Origin: CAVWCQ01 sp963753545
Lineage (GTDB): Bacteria > Chloroflexota > Anaerolineae > Aggregatilineales > Aggregatilineaceae
Direction of reading: 5' to 3'
Length of the DNA stretch: 64,000 nt
Assembly: GCA_963753545.1 (NCBI GenBank)
Contig: CAVWCQ010000008.1
Span: forward strand, 2,294,001 to 2,358,000
In this document: positions 9,140 to 18,349 of the stretch, one piece after another
Position numbering within the stretch: the stretch's first letter is position 1
Layout: each line of letters starts with the position of its first letter
Translations under genes and position numbers: made by a program
Notes under the pieces: generated by a model
What the model was told of the DNA's origin: nothing
The model's database searches: none
The model's input: only the letters and a program-made list of their open reading frames with translations

Positions 9140-9703
9140 TTAATCATCGTCTTTCCGGGCTGGAGACTGCCAGATCGTTTCCTGTTTTCCAACGCGATGA
9201 TTCACTATACGGGCTGCAACGAATAACCAATCGGAAAGTCAATTCATATACCGGAGAACTTCAGGGTTTACCTGCTCACCCTCCTGTAACATCACAATCC
9301 AGCGCTCGGCTCGCCTGCATACCGTTCGCGCCTGGTGTAGCAATGCCCCTGCCAGACAGCCCCCCGGTAAAATAAAATTGCGCAGCGGAGGCAGGTTTTC
9401 TTCCCATTGATCTATTTCTGTTTCCAGTCGCGTAACCAAATCGCCCGTTACGCGAACGATCCACTTTGCCTCCGCATCAAGCGGCGTGGCAAGATCGCCA
9501 CCGACTACGAAGAGTTCCGCCTGAACGCGCTGCACCTGTTCGGCTGTGACCAAATCCAGTTCCCCAGCAGCAACAGTTCCTAGCACAGCGTTAAGTTCAT
9601 CCACTGTTCCATATGCATGAAGGCGTACATGTCCCTTGCTGATACGCCCCCCAGCAAACAGACTTGTATCGCCCTCGTCACCTGTTCGGGTGTAGATCTT
9701 CAT
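9140..9703 (-). CDS. PduO-type ATP:cob(I)alamin adenosyltransferase (internal stop)
   Basis: Transfers the adenosyl group of ATP to cob(I)alamin to make coenzyme B12. The open part (9239-9703, 154 residues) starts MKIYTRTGDEGDTSLF, the N-terminal ATP-binding signature, and has YGTVDELNA and QARTVCRRAE. It stops at TGA (9239-9241) in the context YMN-stop-LSDWLFVAAR. The family has NRLSD here with a conserved Arg, so TGA replaces an expected CGA. Beyond the stop the same frame stays open to TAA at 9140 and the sequence is recognisable family tail, giving the usual length of about 187. As written, the protein would lose the conserved C-terminal helix and probably activity. It follows the response regulator and ribokinase genes on the same strand. 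Confidence 0.82.
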
Positions 9704-9744
9704 CCGCTTACCGATCCCCTACCCTATTCCTGCATTATGCGTGA

Positions 9745-10443
9745 TCAGGCTACTCCATGTTTTTCAAACCGGTATCCAACACGATGCTCAGTCAGAATAT
9801 AGGTTGGATTAGCCGGATCGTGCTCGATCTTCCGGCGAAGCTGACTGATATACACGCGCGGATAATAAACATCATCAATATACTCTGGCCCCCACACTTG
9901 CTCCAGCAGATCACGCTGAGGGACCACACGCCCCGCATTCTCGAGCAGCACAACCAACAGTTTAAACTCGGTAGGAGTTAGATGGACACGCTCGCCATTA
10001 ACATGCACATGGCGGCGCTGCAAATCAATGCTTAAATAGCCGTCGTTATAGCCCGTCTCAATCTCTGATGTTGTCATCTGCACACGCCGCAGGAGCGCCT
10101 GGACACGAGCAACAAATTCATTTAACCGGACGGGTTTGGTCAGGTATTCATCTGCTCCTGCGTTAAGACCCTCAATGACATCTTCTTCAGTAATTGCCTG
10201 TGCCGACAGCATCATAATAGGCGTCTCGGCTACTTCACGGATGCGCTGACAGACAGTCAATCCCCCCATTTCTGGCATGACAATATCTAAAATCACCAGA
10301 TCGGGTCTTTCGCTGTGGAAGGCCCGCAGCCCTTCCAGCCCGTTACCCGCCAGAACAACGGCAAATCCTTCGCGCCGTAACCGTCGTCCCAGCGCATCTC
10401 GAATCGCCAATTCATCGTCAACAATCAACACTTTGATCGCCAT
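9745..10443 (-). CDS. OmpR/PhoB-family response regulator
   Basis: DNA-binding response regulator of 232 residues. The receiver domain (1-120) has the acidic pair Asp9-Asp10, phospho-acceptor Asp53 in VILDIVMPEMGG and the conserved Lys in LTKPVRL. The C-terminal domain (about 135-230) is a winged helix of the Trans_reg_C type: RVHLTPTEFKLL, QRDLLEQVWG and YISQLRRKIE. No histidine kinase is adjacent, so it is an orphan here; the unlinked soluble kinase at 3.7 kb is a possible partner but nothing in the sequence shows it. Confidence 0.92.
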   Translation of the reverse strand: MAIKVLIVDDELAIRDALGRRLRREGFAVVLAGNGLEGLRAFHSERPDLVILDIVMPEMGGLTVCQRIREVAETPIMMLSAQAITEEDVIEGLNAGADEYLTKPVRLNEFVARVQALLRRVQMTTSEIETGYNDGYLSIDLQRRHVHVNGERVHLTPTEFKLLVVLLENAGRVVPQRDLLEQVWGPEYIDDVYYPRVYISQLRRKIEHDPANPTYILTEHRVGYRFEKHGVA

Positions 10444-10508
10444 AAATTCCGCGTCTCCAGCAGTTGCATAGTGGAATACAGGGTAAATATAGCACTAAAA
10501 ACAATTCT

Positions 10509-11432
10509 TCATTTGCCCTGCAACAAACGCTCAACAGATGCTGCGTCCGGCAAAGATGGCTGAGCACCTAGTTTGGTTGCAGCCAGCGCACCACAGGCAC
10601 AGGCATACCGCGCCGCCAGTTCCAACGTATCGCCCCGACCTAAAGAAAACGCTAAGCCCGCATTAAATGCATCACCAGCAGCCGTTGTATCAACTGGCTT
10701 GACTGGAAACGACGGAACCTCAACCCATCCCCATGAGCCAGCCGCTAACGCACCCTGTGCCCCCATCGTAATAACTGCGGATGATGGGCCTAGGCCAAGG
10801 ACACTTTTTGCTAACCGTTCATGACTCAACTGCTCAGCATCAGCTACCGGCATTCCGCTCAATTGCATGGCTTCGATCCGGTTCGGGGTAATAACATCAA
10901 CCATTTGCAGCAGTTCTGCAGGCAATTGTCTTGCCGGAGCCGGATTCAAGATAACACGTACATGATTCTTCCGAGCTAAACGCACCGAGGCTACCACTGT
11001 TTCAACCGGAACCTCCAGTTGAACCAATAATATGTCTGCATTCTGGAAAATCGACGCTGCCATTTCTACATCAGCAGGCGTCAGCTTCATATTTGCGCCA
11101 GAAGCAACCATAATGCTATTTTCGCCCTCTTGATCAATCTCTATCAGGGCAACTCCGGTCGGCTCATGCTGATCGCGTTGGATAAAGTGGGTATTAATGC
11201 CTTCATGTTGGTAAGCAGCGAGACATTGATCACCAAAACTATCATTACCTATCCGTGCCAAAAAAGTAACATTTCCACCGAGGCGAGCAGCGCCGACAGC
11301 CTGGTTAGCGCCTTTTCCACCCATGGCCATCACAAATCCCCACCCTAATACGGTTTCGCCAGGCTGAGGAATATGAGGGGCTTGCGCCACTAAATCCACA
11401 TTGGCGCTGCCTACTACAACTATCCGTGTCAT
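10509..11432 (-). CDS. rbsK: Ribokinase (PfkB family)
   Basis: Sugar kinase of 307 residues that phosphorylates ribose to ribose 5-phosphate. The N-terminal substrate motif is VVGSANVDLV with GGKGANQAVGAARLGG (PfkB signature 1), and the C-terminal signature DTTAAGDAFNAGLAF contains the catalytic Asp and the anion hole. GFAMGGKGANQA-type sequence and length fit ribokinase better than fructokinase, but specificity cannot be proven from sequence. No ribose transporter or rbsD is adjacent. Confidence 0.85.
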   Translation of the reverse strand: MTRIVVVGSANVDLVAQAPHIPQPGETVLGWGFVMAMGGKGANQAVGAARLGGNVTFLARIGNDSFGDQCLAAYQHEGINTHFIQRDQHEPTGVALIEIDQEGENSIMVASGANMKLTPADVEMAASIFQNADILLVQLEVPVETVVASVRLARKNHVRVILNPAPARQLPAELLQMVDVITPNRIEAMQLSGMPVADAEQLSHERLAKSVLGLGPSSAVITMGAQGALAAGSWGWVEVPSFPVKPVDTTAAGDAFNAGLAFSLGRGDTLELAARYACACGALAATKLGAQPSLPDAASVERLLQGK

Positions 11433-11529
11433 AATATTCTCTCCTCAAAATTTGAGGCCAGGAGTCACTTATAGTATAGGAGCGTATATTACTCCATTTA
11501 TCATTTATTTTCCTATTCTGACAAAAACA

Positions 11530-11558
11530 AAACAGCCTTCGGCGTTCAAAGGCTGTTT
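11530..11558 (-). terminator. Terminator of the aconitase gene
   Basis: Stem AAACAGCCTT/AAGGCTGTTT with a 9-base loop. Read on the minus strand it is followed by a T-rich run (TTTTGTTTTTGT), placed 30 bases after the aconitase stop and before the ribokinase gene. Confidence 0.8.
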
Positions 11559-11587
11559 CGTTCCTCAACTCTGCATAAGAGGGTTAG

Positions 11588-14319
11588 CTAACTGCGGAGC
11601 AAATGACGCAATACCGTTTGCAGGATGCCACCGTTGCGGTAATAGTTGACCTCGACAGCAGTGTCAAGGCGACAGATCGCTGTAAAAGTCCTGACCTCGC
11701 CGTTTTCGGCAGTAGCCCGTACTGTGATTTCTTGTCCCGGCTGGATCTGATCGTTGATCCCCTCGATATCAAAAATCTCGTGGCCAGACAGGCCCAAAGA
11801 CCCGGTATTCTCGCCTACTCTAAACTGAAGAGGGAGAACACCCATCCCCACCAGATTACTGCGATAAATCCGTTCGAAACTCTCGGCAATGACCGCACGC
11901 ACGCCAAGCAGCAGCACACCCTTTGCCGCCCAGTCTCGCGAACTGCCAGTTCCATATTCTTTACCGGCCAGAATGATAAGTGGTGTTCCTGCGTCCTTGT
12001 ACCGTTCGGATGCTTCAAAAATAGACATCTGCTCATTGCCAGGCAGATAGATAGTTACACCACCCTCGACACCTGGGACCAGTAGATTTTTGAGCCGTAT
12101 ATTGGCAAAAGTGCCCCGTATCATTACCCGATCATTGCCTCGGCGCGCTCCATAGGAATTAAAATCCTTTGGCGCAATGCCATGTTCCATCAGGTACTTC
12201 CCGGCTGGACTGCTGGAAGAAATTGAGCCCGCAGGAGAGATGTGGTCAGTGGTCACCGAATCGCCAAACATGGCCAGCACGCGCGCCCCTTGAATCCCCG
12301 TAAGAGGCTGGGGTTCTGCTGGCACATCCATAAAGAAGGGAGGCTCCTGGATATACATCGATTGTGGATTCCACTGGTAAATATCGCTCCCCGCTATGGG
12401 TATTGCATTCCAGATTTCGTTTCCATCATAGACATCGGCGTACTGCTCATGAAACATCTCTGGTTTGAGCGAGGACGCAATGCTATCGGCGATCTCTTTT
12501 TGGGTGGGCCAGATATCCCGCAAGTAGACAGGTTTTCCCTGGTCATCAACCCCCAATGGGTCCTGATTTAGATCCAGTATCTACCGTTCCCGCAATTGCA
12601 TAGGCAACCACCAGCGGCGGAGAAGCAAGATAGTTCGCGCGCACATAGGGGTTAATACGTCCTTCAAAATTCCGGTTACCGCTGAGAACCGCAACCGCAA
12701 CCAGATCGTTTTGTTCAACAGCAGAAGCGACTTCCTCAGGCAGGGGGCCGCTGTTCCCGATACAGGTCGTACAACCATACCCTACCAGGAAGAACCCTAG
12801 TTTTTCCAGATAGGGCATCAATCCTGCTTTTTCCAGGTAGGACGTCACAATCTTCGACCCAGGGGCAAGGCTTGTTTTGACAACCGGAGACACCACAAAT
12901 CCGCGTTCAACAGCCTTTTTTGCCAGAAGCCCGGCAGCGACCATTACCGATGGGTTTGACGTGTTTGTGCAGCTTGTGATGGCTGCAATCACCACCGCGC
13001 CATGCCCAATTTCCGCTGGTTTTCCGCCATTTACCATCCACTGGCTGAACAGTTGCACGGCGGCTGAGATCAACTCCATTCAGAGCAAACCCCCGTTCAC
13101 TTGTCGGCAGAACCAGACTGCTCCGAAATGAATGCTTCATGTTACTCAAACTGACTCGATCCTGTGGACGTTTTGGTCCTGCCAGGCTGGGTTCAACGGT
13201 GCTCATGTCGAGTTCTAGCGAGTCGGTAAACACGGGATCGGGCATATCATCGGTACGGAACAACCCTTGCAGCCGCATATATCGTTCAACCAGTTCGACT
13301 AATTCTGGAGACCGTCCTGTATACGTGAGATAGCGTATGGTCTCCGCATCCATTGGGAAGAAACCCATGGTCGCACCATATTCAGGTGCCATGTTCCCCA
13401 GAGTTGCCCGATCTGGTAAGCTGAGCGAGTTCAGGCCCGGCCCGTAAAACTCGACAAATCGCCCAACAACTCCTTTGGCGCGCAGCATTTGAGTGGCCAT
13501 CAGCACCAGATCAGTAGCAGTCGCCCCTTCGGGCAGCCGATTCATGAGTTTAAAGCCAATCACGTCGGGCATCACCATATAAATAGGCTGTCCAAGCATG
13601 ACAGCTTCCGCCTCGATGCCACCAACACCCCAGCCAACCACGCCGAGACCGTTAATCATCGTCGTATGTAAATCGGTGCCAACCAGGCTATCAGGGAACA
13701 CAACTGTGCTGCCGTCAATATCCTGGGTTAATATGCCCGAGGCGAGAAATTCAAGATTAACCTGATGGACAATTCCGGTTGCGGGAGGCACAACCCGGAA
13801 ATTCTCAAAGGCCTGCTGGCCCCACTTCAAAAATTCATAACGCTCCTGGTTACGCTGAAAGTCCATTTTCGTATTGATCTGGATCAACTCAGGAGAGCGG
13901 AAGCTATCTACCTGAACGGAATGATCGATTACCAGATCAACCGGGATCAAGGGTTGAATACGTTTCGGATCACCGTTCATCCTGACTACAGCAGCGCGTA
14001 GGGCTGCCAGATCGAGCAGAGAGGGTACGCCTGTGAAATCCTGCAAAATTACGCGCGCTGGCTTAAATGGTATTTCGCTTACGGTCTTCTGTTTAGGAGA
14101 CCACTGGGCCAGCTTGATGACATCTTCGTCTGCCACTTCAAAGCCGTTGTTATTTCGCAGCACGGACTCTAGCAGTACTTTGATGGAAAAGGGCAGGGAC
14201 GAAATCTTCCCAATTCCCTGTTCCTCCAGCGCCGCTAAGCGGTAATACGTCATTTTCTTTCCATGCGCGTCAAATGAAGCACGTGCTCCAAACGGATCGC
14301 GCAGTTGTCTTGCCGTCAT
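11588..14319 (-). CDS. acnA: Aconitate hydratase AcnA (two frameshifts)
   Basis: TCA-cycle [4Fe-4S] enzyme interconverting citrate and isocitrate. One protein of about 900 residues lies in three frames. Part 1 (14319 to about 13080) has the AcnA N-terminus, DFTGVPSLLDLAALR, DSLVGTDLHTTMINGLGVVGWGVGG and PEYGATMGFFP. Part 2 (13079 to about 12575) has AAITSCTNTSNPSV and GYGCTTCIGNSG, holding the cluster cysteines. Part 3 (about 12570 to 11588) has the swivel domain with FGDSVTTDHISPAGSI, YGARRGND and KEYGTGSSRDWAAKG. Both junctions are repaired by removing one base; at 12574-12575 this restores DLNQDPLGVDDQG. The start is the ATG at 14319 after GGAAGGAAG; the frame is open further up to 14460 but that part is not aconitase-like. 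Confidence 0.88.
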
Positions 14320-14548
14320 GGTCTTCCTTCCCTTGTCTTTATGCTGTCGCCCAGATGTCGTGGCAAAAAATAAATACCGGATATTTTCACTTGTTATTAT
14401 AGCAATCATCTTAACCGGGGACTTGTCGATTAGCACGAAACCAGTCCAGCCTTGCGGCATCGCCTACCATTGCATATAATAATTATTTGCACGTTAACCA
14501 TGCTGTAACCGGATTCCCACCGGCCTATATTCAACAGGGTAAAGACCA

Positions 14549-16117
14549 TTGCTTCAGTACCAAACCGAAACCGAGCAATACTGGACCGAGCGGTTCCAAC
14601 TGACGGAAGAAGACATTGAGTTTGTCTTCTCGATTTTCCTGGAAGAAGAAACACCCCTTTCTAGTCAGGAAATTGCCCGCCGTCTCATCAAGTTCCGTAT
14701 CGATCAAGAAGTCCAGCATCTTCGCCGCCAGATTGAACGCGGCGAAATTTTCCAGCCCCAAAACGCCTATACCATTGGTCAAAATGTGGTATTTCCTGCC
14801 TTGGGCTATTCATCGGGCCAGGTGATCGCTGAGCGGCCTGGCAACAATCCAGAGTTTGGGGAATTCACCGTTATTCAGGTTGATTTTGGCGGTGGAAAAT
14901 CGCGGGAGTTCGCGTCCTCCCTCAAAGCGCCCCACGCGTTGAATGTCGAATCAGACATCGATTTGCATAACGTGGGCAAAGTTCGAGTCGACGCTGAAGC
15001 TCTATTCCGTGACTATGGCGACGATATCATTTATCTGCTTGAGGAACGTCTTCAAAGTATAAAAGACGTCGTCCATTTTGGCGGACGTTGGTTCCTGCGT
15101 TCCCTCCTGGCCGAAGTTGGAATTGCCCATCTCCATCTGGCGGAAGCCGTCCTCGTTATGAATGAAGGCGGTCCGCTCGATACGGGAAGTATTCTCAAGG
15201 AAATCGGCCTGCCTAAAGAAGTTAATCCTCGCTTGCAGGCATTTTCACTGGATTATGCCTTGTTCCACGATGAGCGGTTTGACGAGGTCGGGCCAGCAGG
15301 TCAGGTACTGTGGTATCTCAAAGAGATGGAACCGGAAGAAGTCTCTATCGTTCCTGAGCGGTTGCGCTACGAATCGATGGAGTATAACTGGCGGTTGCTG
15401 ACTGACGAGCTGGTTAGCCTGGAGCAGGAAATTGACGACGAAATGTCCAATGTTCGATCTCCTGCCAATCCGGCTGATTCGGTCACATTCAGCCTGAACT
15501 TTCCGCACCGGCGGTCTGGCACTCTTCCGCTCAGTTCACGGTTGCGCCATCTTTTCCCAACCGCCTACGAAGCGCCGCACATCCTGATGACCCTGGTTGA
15601 TGGTCAGACCAACGAAGAGATGACCGGGTGGGTGGTACGCGAACACCGTTATGTTTATGGATTAGCCGATTTTTACCGCCGCCATAAACTGCCTGTCGGG
15701 GCTTACATAACTGTGCGGCGCACCGACGATCCTTCTCGCGTGGTTGTCGATTTTGCCAGCTATCGTCCGCGCACTGAGTGGATCCGCCTGGCAACTATTG
15801 GATCCGACAACCGTCTGCACTTTGAAAATCAGAAGCGGCTGATCGGAGCCGAATACGACGAATTGATGGTTCTTGGGGCAGAAGATCTGAAAGCAGTAGA
15901 TGCGCTGTGGAACAGGGCTGATCGCAGCTTGCCGGACCTGATGCGCGATATTATGTCTGACCTGGCGCGCCTGACACCGCAGCGCACCGTCCATGCTAAG
16001 ATGCTTTACAGTGCCGTGAATGTGGTCCGCCGCTGCCCGCCAGGACCTATTTTTGCTACCCTGGTCGCCCGTTCAGAGTTCGAACACGTTGGCGGCCCCT
16101 ATTGGCGACTCGTTTAG
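14549..16117 (+). CDS. Unassigned protein with N-terminal helix-turn-helix-like segment
   Basis: 522 residues, not recognised. The start is TTG at 14549, preceded by AGGG nine bases upstream; no ATG lies near the conserved-looking N-terminus. Residues 15-60 resemble a winged helix (LEEETPLSSQEIARRLI). The rest alternates acidic and hydrophobic stretches with no membrane segment, no signal peptide and no obvious catalytic motif. A shorter protein with a similar helix-turn-helix phrase follows 19 bases later, so the two probably form an operon and may act together. DNA binding is a guess from the HTH-like segment. Confidence 0.6.
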   Translation: MLQYQTETEQYWTERFQLTEEDIEFVFSIFLEEETPLSSQEIARRLIKFRIDQEVQHLRRQIERGEIFQPQNAYTIGQNVVFPALGYSSGQVIAERPGNNPEFGEFTVIQVDFGGGKSREFASSLKAPHALNVESDIDLHNVGKVRVDAEALFRDYGDDIIYLLEERLQSIKDVVHFGGRWFLRSLLAEVGIAHLHLAEAVLVMNEGGPLDTGSILKEIGLPKEVNPRLQAFSLDYALFHDERFDEVGPAGQVLWYLKEMEPEEVSIVPERLRYESMEYNWRLLTDELVSLEQEIDDEMSNVRSPANPADSVTFSLNFPHRRSGTLPLSSRLRHLFPTAYEAPHILMTLVDGQTNEEMTGWVVREHRYVYGLADFYRRHKLPVGAYITVRRTDDPSRVVVDFASYRPRTEWIRLATIGSDNRLHFENQKRLIGAEYDELMVLGAEDLKAVDALWNRADRSLPDLMRDIMSDLARLTPQRTVHAKMLYSAVNVVRRCPPGPIFATLVARSEFEHVGGPYWRLV

Positions 16118-16136
16118 CCTATCGTAAGGATTGCCC

Positions 16137-16586
16137 GTGAGCACATCAGCCAGCGCTGCCAGCAGACGCATCAAACCAACGCTTGAAACGAAATTCCACA
16201 TTGATTATGAATGGTGGAAAAACCGTGAAGAGCGAGAACTGCGCGTTTATCTACTCAGCCATCTGGCTCCTGAGCAGCGAGAGTTCTTTTCGGAACACCG
16301 CTCGACTGAAGAAGTGGACTGGATCGATCCGGTAACGGCTGAAGTCAAAAAAGTAGATGCTTTGCAACGCGCTCTTAAAGAGGCCAGTCAGAAGCCAGAC
16401 TTTATCACATCCTATACCTCTCTGGTCGATGCTGTTTTTCGCGTCTTTCTGGCGAATAATAACGGTCCGCTCACCCCTGTGGAACTGAGTGAGCGAACCG
16501 GACGCCAGCCGATGACCATTTTGCGAACTCTGGCTGGGGGTACCGTCTACAAGGGGATCCGGCCATTGATTGATGACGGCGAGTGA
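16137..16586 (+). CDS. Small unassigned protein with C-terminal helix-turn-helix-like segment
   Basis: 149 residues, not recognised. AAGGA at 16126-16130 sits six bases before GTG 16137, which decides the start over a TTG at 16131. The N-terminal 25 residues are basic and Ser/Ala-rich. The C-terminus (LTPVELSERTGRQPMTILRTL) reads like a winged helix, recalling the segment in the preceding 522-residue protein. The last bases precede the tRNA-Arg promoter. Function unknown; likely a partner of the upstream gene. Confidence 0.55.
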   Translation: MSTSASAASRRIKPTLETKFHIDYEWWKNREERELRVYLLSHLAPEQREFFSEHRSTEEVDWIDPVTAEVKKVDALQRALKEASQKPDFITSYTSLVDAVFRVFLANNNGPLTPVELSERTGRQPMTILRTLAGGTVYKGIRPLIDDGE

Positions 16587-16594
16587 AAAAATGC

Positions 16595-16623
16595 TTGACA
16601 CTTTGCTCACTGCTCTCTACAAT
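16595..16623 (+). promoter_or_regulatory. Promoter of tRNA-Arg
   Basis: TTGACA (16595-16600), exactly 17 bases, TACAAT (16618-16623): a near-perfect sigma70-type promoter ending 11 bases before the tRNA. Confidence 0.85.
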
Positions 16624-16634
16624 GGCTTTTTATT

Positions 16635-16707
16635 GCCCCTGTAGCTCAGAGGATAGAGCAACCGCCTTCTAAGCGGTGGGCCGTGGGTTCGATTCCCCCC
16701 AGGGGCG
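16635..16707 (+). tRNA. tRNA-Arg (anticodon TCT)
   Basis: Cloverleaf visible by eye: acceptor stem GCCCCTG/CAGGGGC, D-arm AGCTCAGAGGATAGAGC, anticodon stem ACCGC/GCGGT around loop CTTCTAA (anticodon TCT, Arg codons AGA/AGG) and T-arm with GGTTCGATTCC. The discriminator is G at 16707; CCA is not encoded. It has its own promoter and terminator. Confidence 0.95.
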
Positions 16708-16725
16708 CACAATCTGATCAACAAA

Positions 16726-16757
16726 AATGCCCGCCGTTCTGGCGGGCATTCGTCTTT
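16726..16757. terminator. Terminator after tRNA-Arg
   Basis: Ten-base-pair stem AATGCCCGCC/GGCGGGCATT with a five-base loop, followed by CGTCTTTATTTT. It also lies 17 bases past the stop of the convergent regulator gene and has an A/T-rich start, so it may work both ways. Confidence 0.8.
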
Positions 16758-16773
16758 ATTTTCCGTGAAACAA

Positions 16774-18045
16774 TCAGGACATAATCTCAGCATACAGGCG
16801 GCGAGTCTCAGCTTCGGGTTCCCTGCCATCGCTCTTGAGTTTCTCGACCAGTTTCTGATAGTGGCCGGCAGCTTCGCTTCGGCGTCCCAGATTGGCATAA
16901 AGCTGCATGATCTGGCGATGGATGGGTTCGTAGCGGTCATTTTCGGATACCGCGCGCAGCAGCAGTCCTAAGGCATGTTCCTGACGCCCTTCGTCCAGCC
17001 GAATACGGGCCATCTCACTCAGAGCTTCCAGATAACCCGTCTGGTAATCGCGGCGACGTTCCACTATCCAGGGATCGCTGTGGCCCTGCAGAAATGGTCC
17101 GCGGTACAGATCGATTGCCTGCTGCCAGGATGCAGCCTTATCTTGAGTCTCAGGAGAGCGACCCTCTACGAGTGCGCCAACAAACTGCATGATATCGTAG
17201 TAGATTGAGATTTCAGGATTTACCCGATAGTAGCCGCCATCATGCACCAGCACGTCAAAATCAAGAGCCTTGTGCAGACGGCGCTTGGTCACATGGAACA
17301 CATTGACCGCCTGATCGTTGTCTAGATCGGGCCAGAATGCCTGACAAATCTCCGAACGGGTCACAACAGGCCGATCCAGAGCGAAGAAAAACAGAAGCCG
17401 GGGTAGGTGTCCCTCCCAGGTATCAATCGGCTGCCCGTTCAAGAGCACATAGCCGGGGCCGAGCGCGTACACTTCCAATCGGGTGTCGCCTTCGGACTTC
17501 ATACCATAGAAGTCTCTTGAAACCAGATGATCGTCGTGAAGGATGACGGCCTTCTTCTGGGCGATCAGAGAAACCCAGGGCAGACGGGGCAAAGTGCGGC
17601 TGTTAATGACCATCTGGACATGCGGTGGCAAACGAAGCCCCACCTTCTCGACAAAGGACTGAAGGTCGTCGGCGCTGTCAGTACGGTCATACTCATCCAG
17701 AATAAGCAAGAATGGTTCATCGCTGAGTGCTTCGATGTCGGCGACAAACGCGTCTAGGAGTTCCTGTTCGTCGGTCTGGGTTTCAAAATGGACCTGATTC
17801 AGGTAGCGGCCAAAAGTAGGATGTTGATTCGCCAGATCGTGTGTGATGCCGGAAAGGAAGGAACGAATGTTGACATCATCCGGTCCCATCGCGTAGTAGA
17901 ATACCCGCGTGTCCGGATCATTCATCAGTTGAGCCACCAGTACGGAACGGTAGCGGCTCTGGGGATGAAGCAGGACCACACGGGCATCCGATGTCCTCTC
18001 TTTAAATGCCTGATAAGACGCACCAATTAAATCATTCAGTTCCAT
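16774..18045 (-). CDS. BTAD-domain transcriptional regulator with degenerate ATPase half
   Basis: 423 residues. The N-terminal half (1-165) resembles the ATPase domain of MalT/LuxR-type regulators: a Walker B-like FLLILDEYDR followed by VVINSRTLPRLPW is clear. The P-loop position reads LLHPQSRYRSVL and has no GxxxxGKS/T, so nucleotide binding is doubtful. Residues about 190-275 are a winged-helix segment (LARLLFFFALDRP, VTRSEICQAFWPD, VNVFHVTKRRLHKAL). Residues 285-420 form the helical bacterial transcriptional activator (BTAD) domain with WIVERRRDYQTGYLEALSEMA. This is the architecture of SARP-like activators. The signal and targets are unknown. It stands alone, with a good promoter upstream. 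Confidence 0.82.
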   Translation of the reverse strand: MELNDLIGASYQAFKERTSDARVVLLHPQSRYRSVLVAQLMNDPDTRVFYYAMGPDDVNIRSFLSGITHDLANQHPTFGRYLNQVHFETQTDEQELLDAFVADIEALSDEPFLLILDEYDRTDSADDLQSFVEKVGLRLPPHVQMVINSRTLPRLPWVSLIAQKKAVILHDDHLVSRDFYGMKSEGDTRLEVYALGPGYVLLNGQPIDTWEGHLPRLLFFFALDRPVVTRSEICQAFWPDLDNDQAVNVFHVTKRRLHKALDFDVLVHDGGYYRVNPEISIYYDIMQFVGALVEGRSPETQDKAASWQQAIDLYRGPFLQGHSDPWIVERRRDYQTGYLEALSEMARIRLDEGRQEHALGLLLRAVSENDRYEPIHRQIMQLYANLGRRSEAAGHYQKLVEKLKSDGREPEAETRRLYAEIMS

Positions 18046-18090
18046 GAGAAGTGTAGTCCTCTGTATGGGTAATTAAAAAGAGTTAATCCC

Positions 18091-18119
18091 AGTATAAATC
18101 ACTCTGTTCGATAAGGCAA
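18091..18119 (-). promoter_or_regulatory. Promoter of the BTAD regulator
   Basis: Read on the minus strand: TTGCCT (18119-18114), 17-base spacer, TATACT (18096-18091), pointing at the ATG 18045. Nothing else could be supported in the roughly 300-base gap 18046-18349 apart from an imperfect repeat around TGCGATGCAT at 18185-18195. Confidence 0.6.
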
Positions 18120-18349
18120 ATGCTAAGGCTTACGTATTCTCTGCTTACAGCCCATGCCGCACAACTCTTAACGCAGTGCATAAATGCGATGCATACGGGC
18201 CACATTGACCACGAGCATTGAGAACGTTGAGATAGCATAATGTTTCTGTCTAGCGCGGGAACATTATCCCCTGTTACAATATAAGATAACTTCAAAACAG
18301 CGTCCGTATACTGATTGACCGCATCAAAGACGAAAAGTGAGCAACGCCA

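Noticed and set aside
9239..9241. Selenocysteine or recoded TGA in the adenosyltransferase
   Set aside because: The position is a conserved Arg, not Cys; no SECIS-like hairpin was noticed directly downstream, and other genes in the window use TGA as a normal stop.
16617..16940. 107-residue minus-strand reading frame across the tRNA
   Set aside because: It reads through the antisense of tRNA-Arg (the well-known spurious APGGNRTHGPPLRRRLLYPLSYRG type) and through the end of the BTAD gene.
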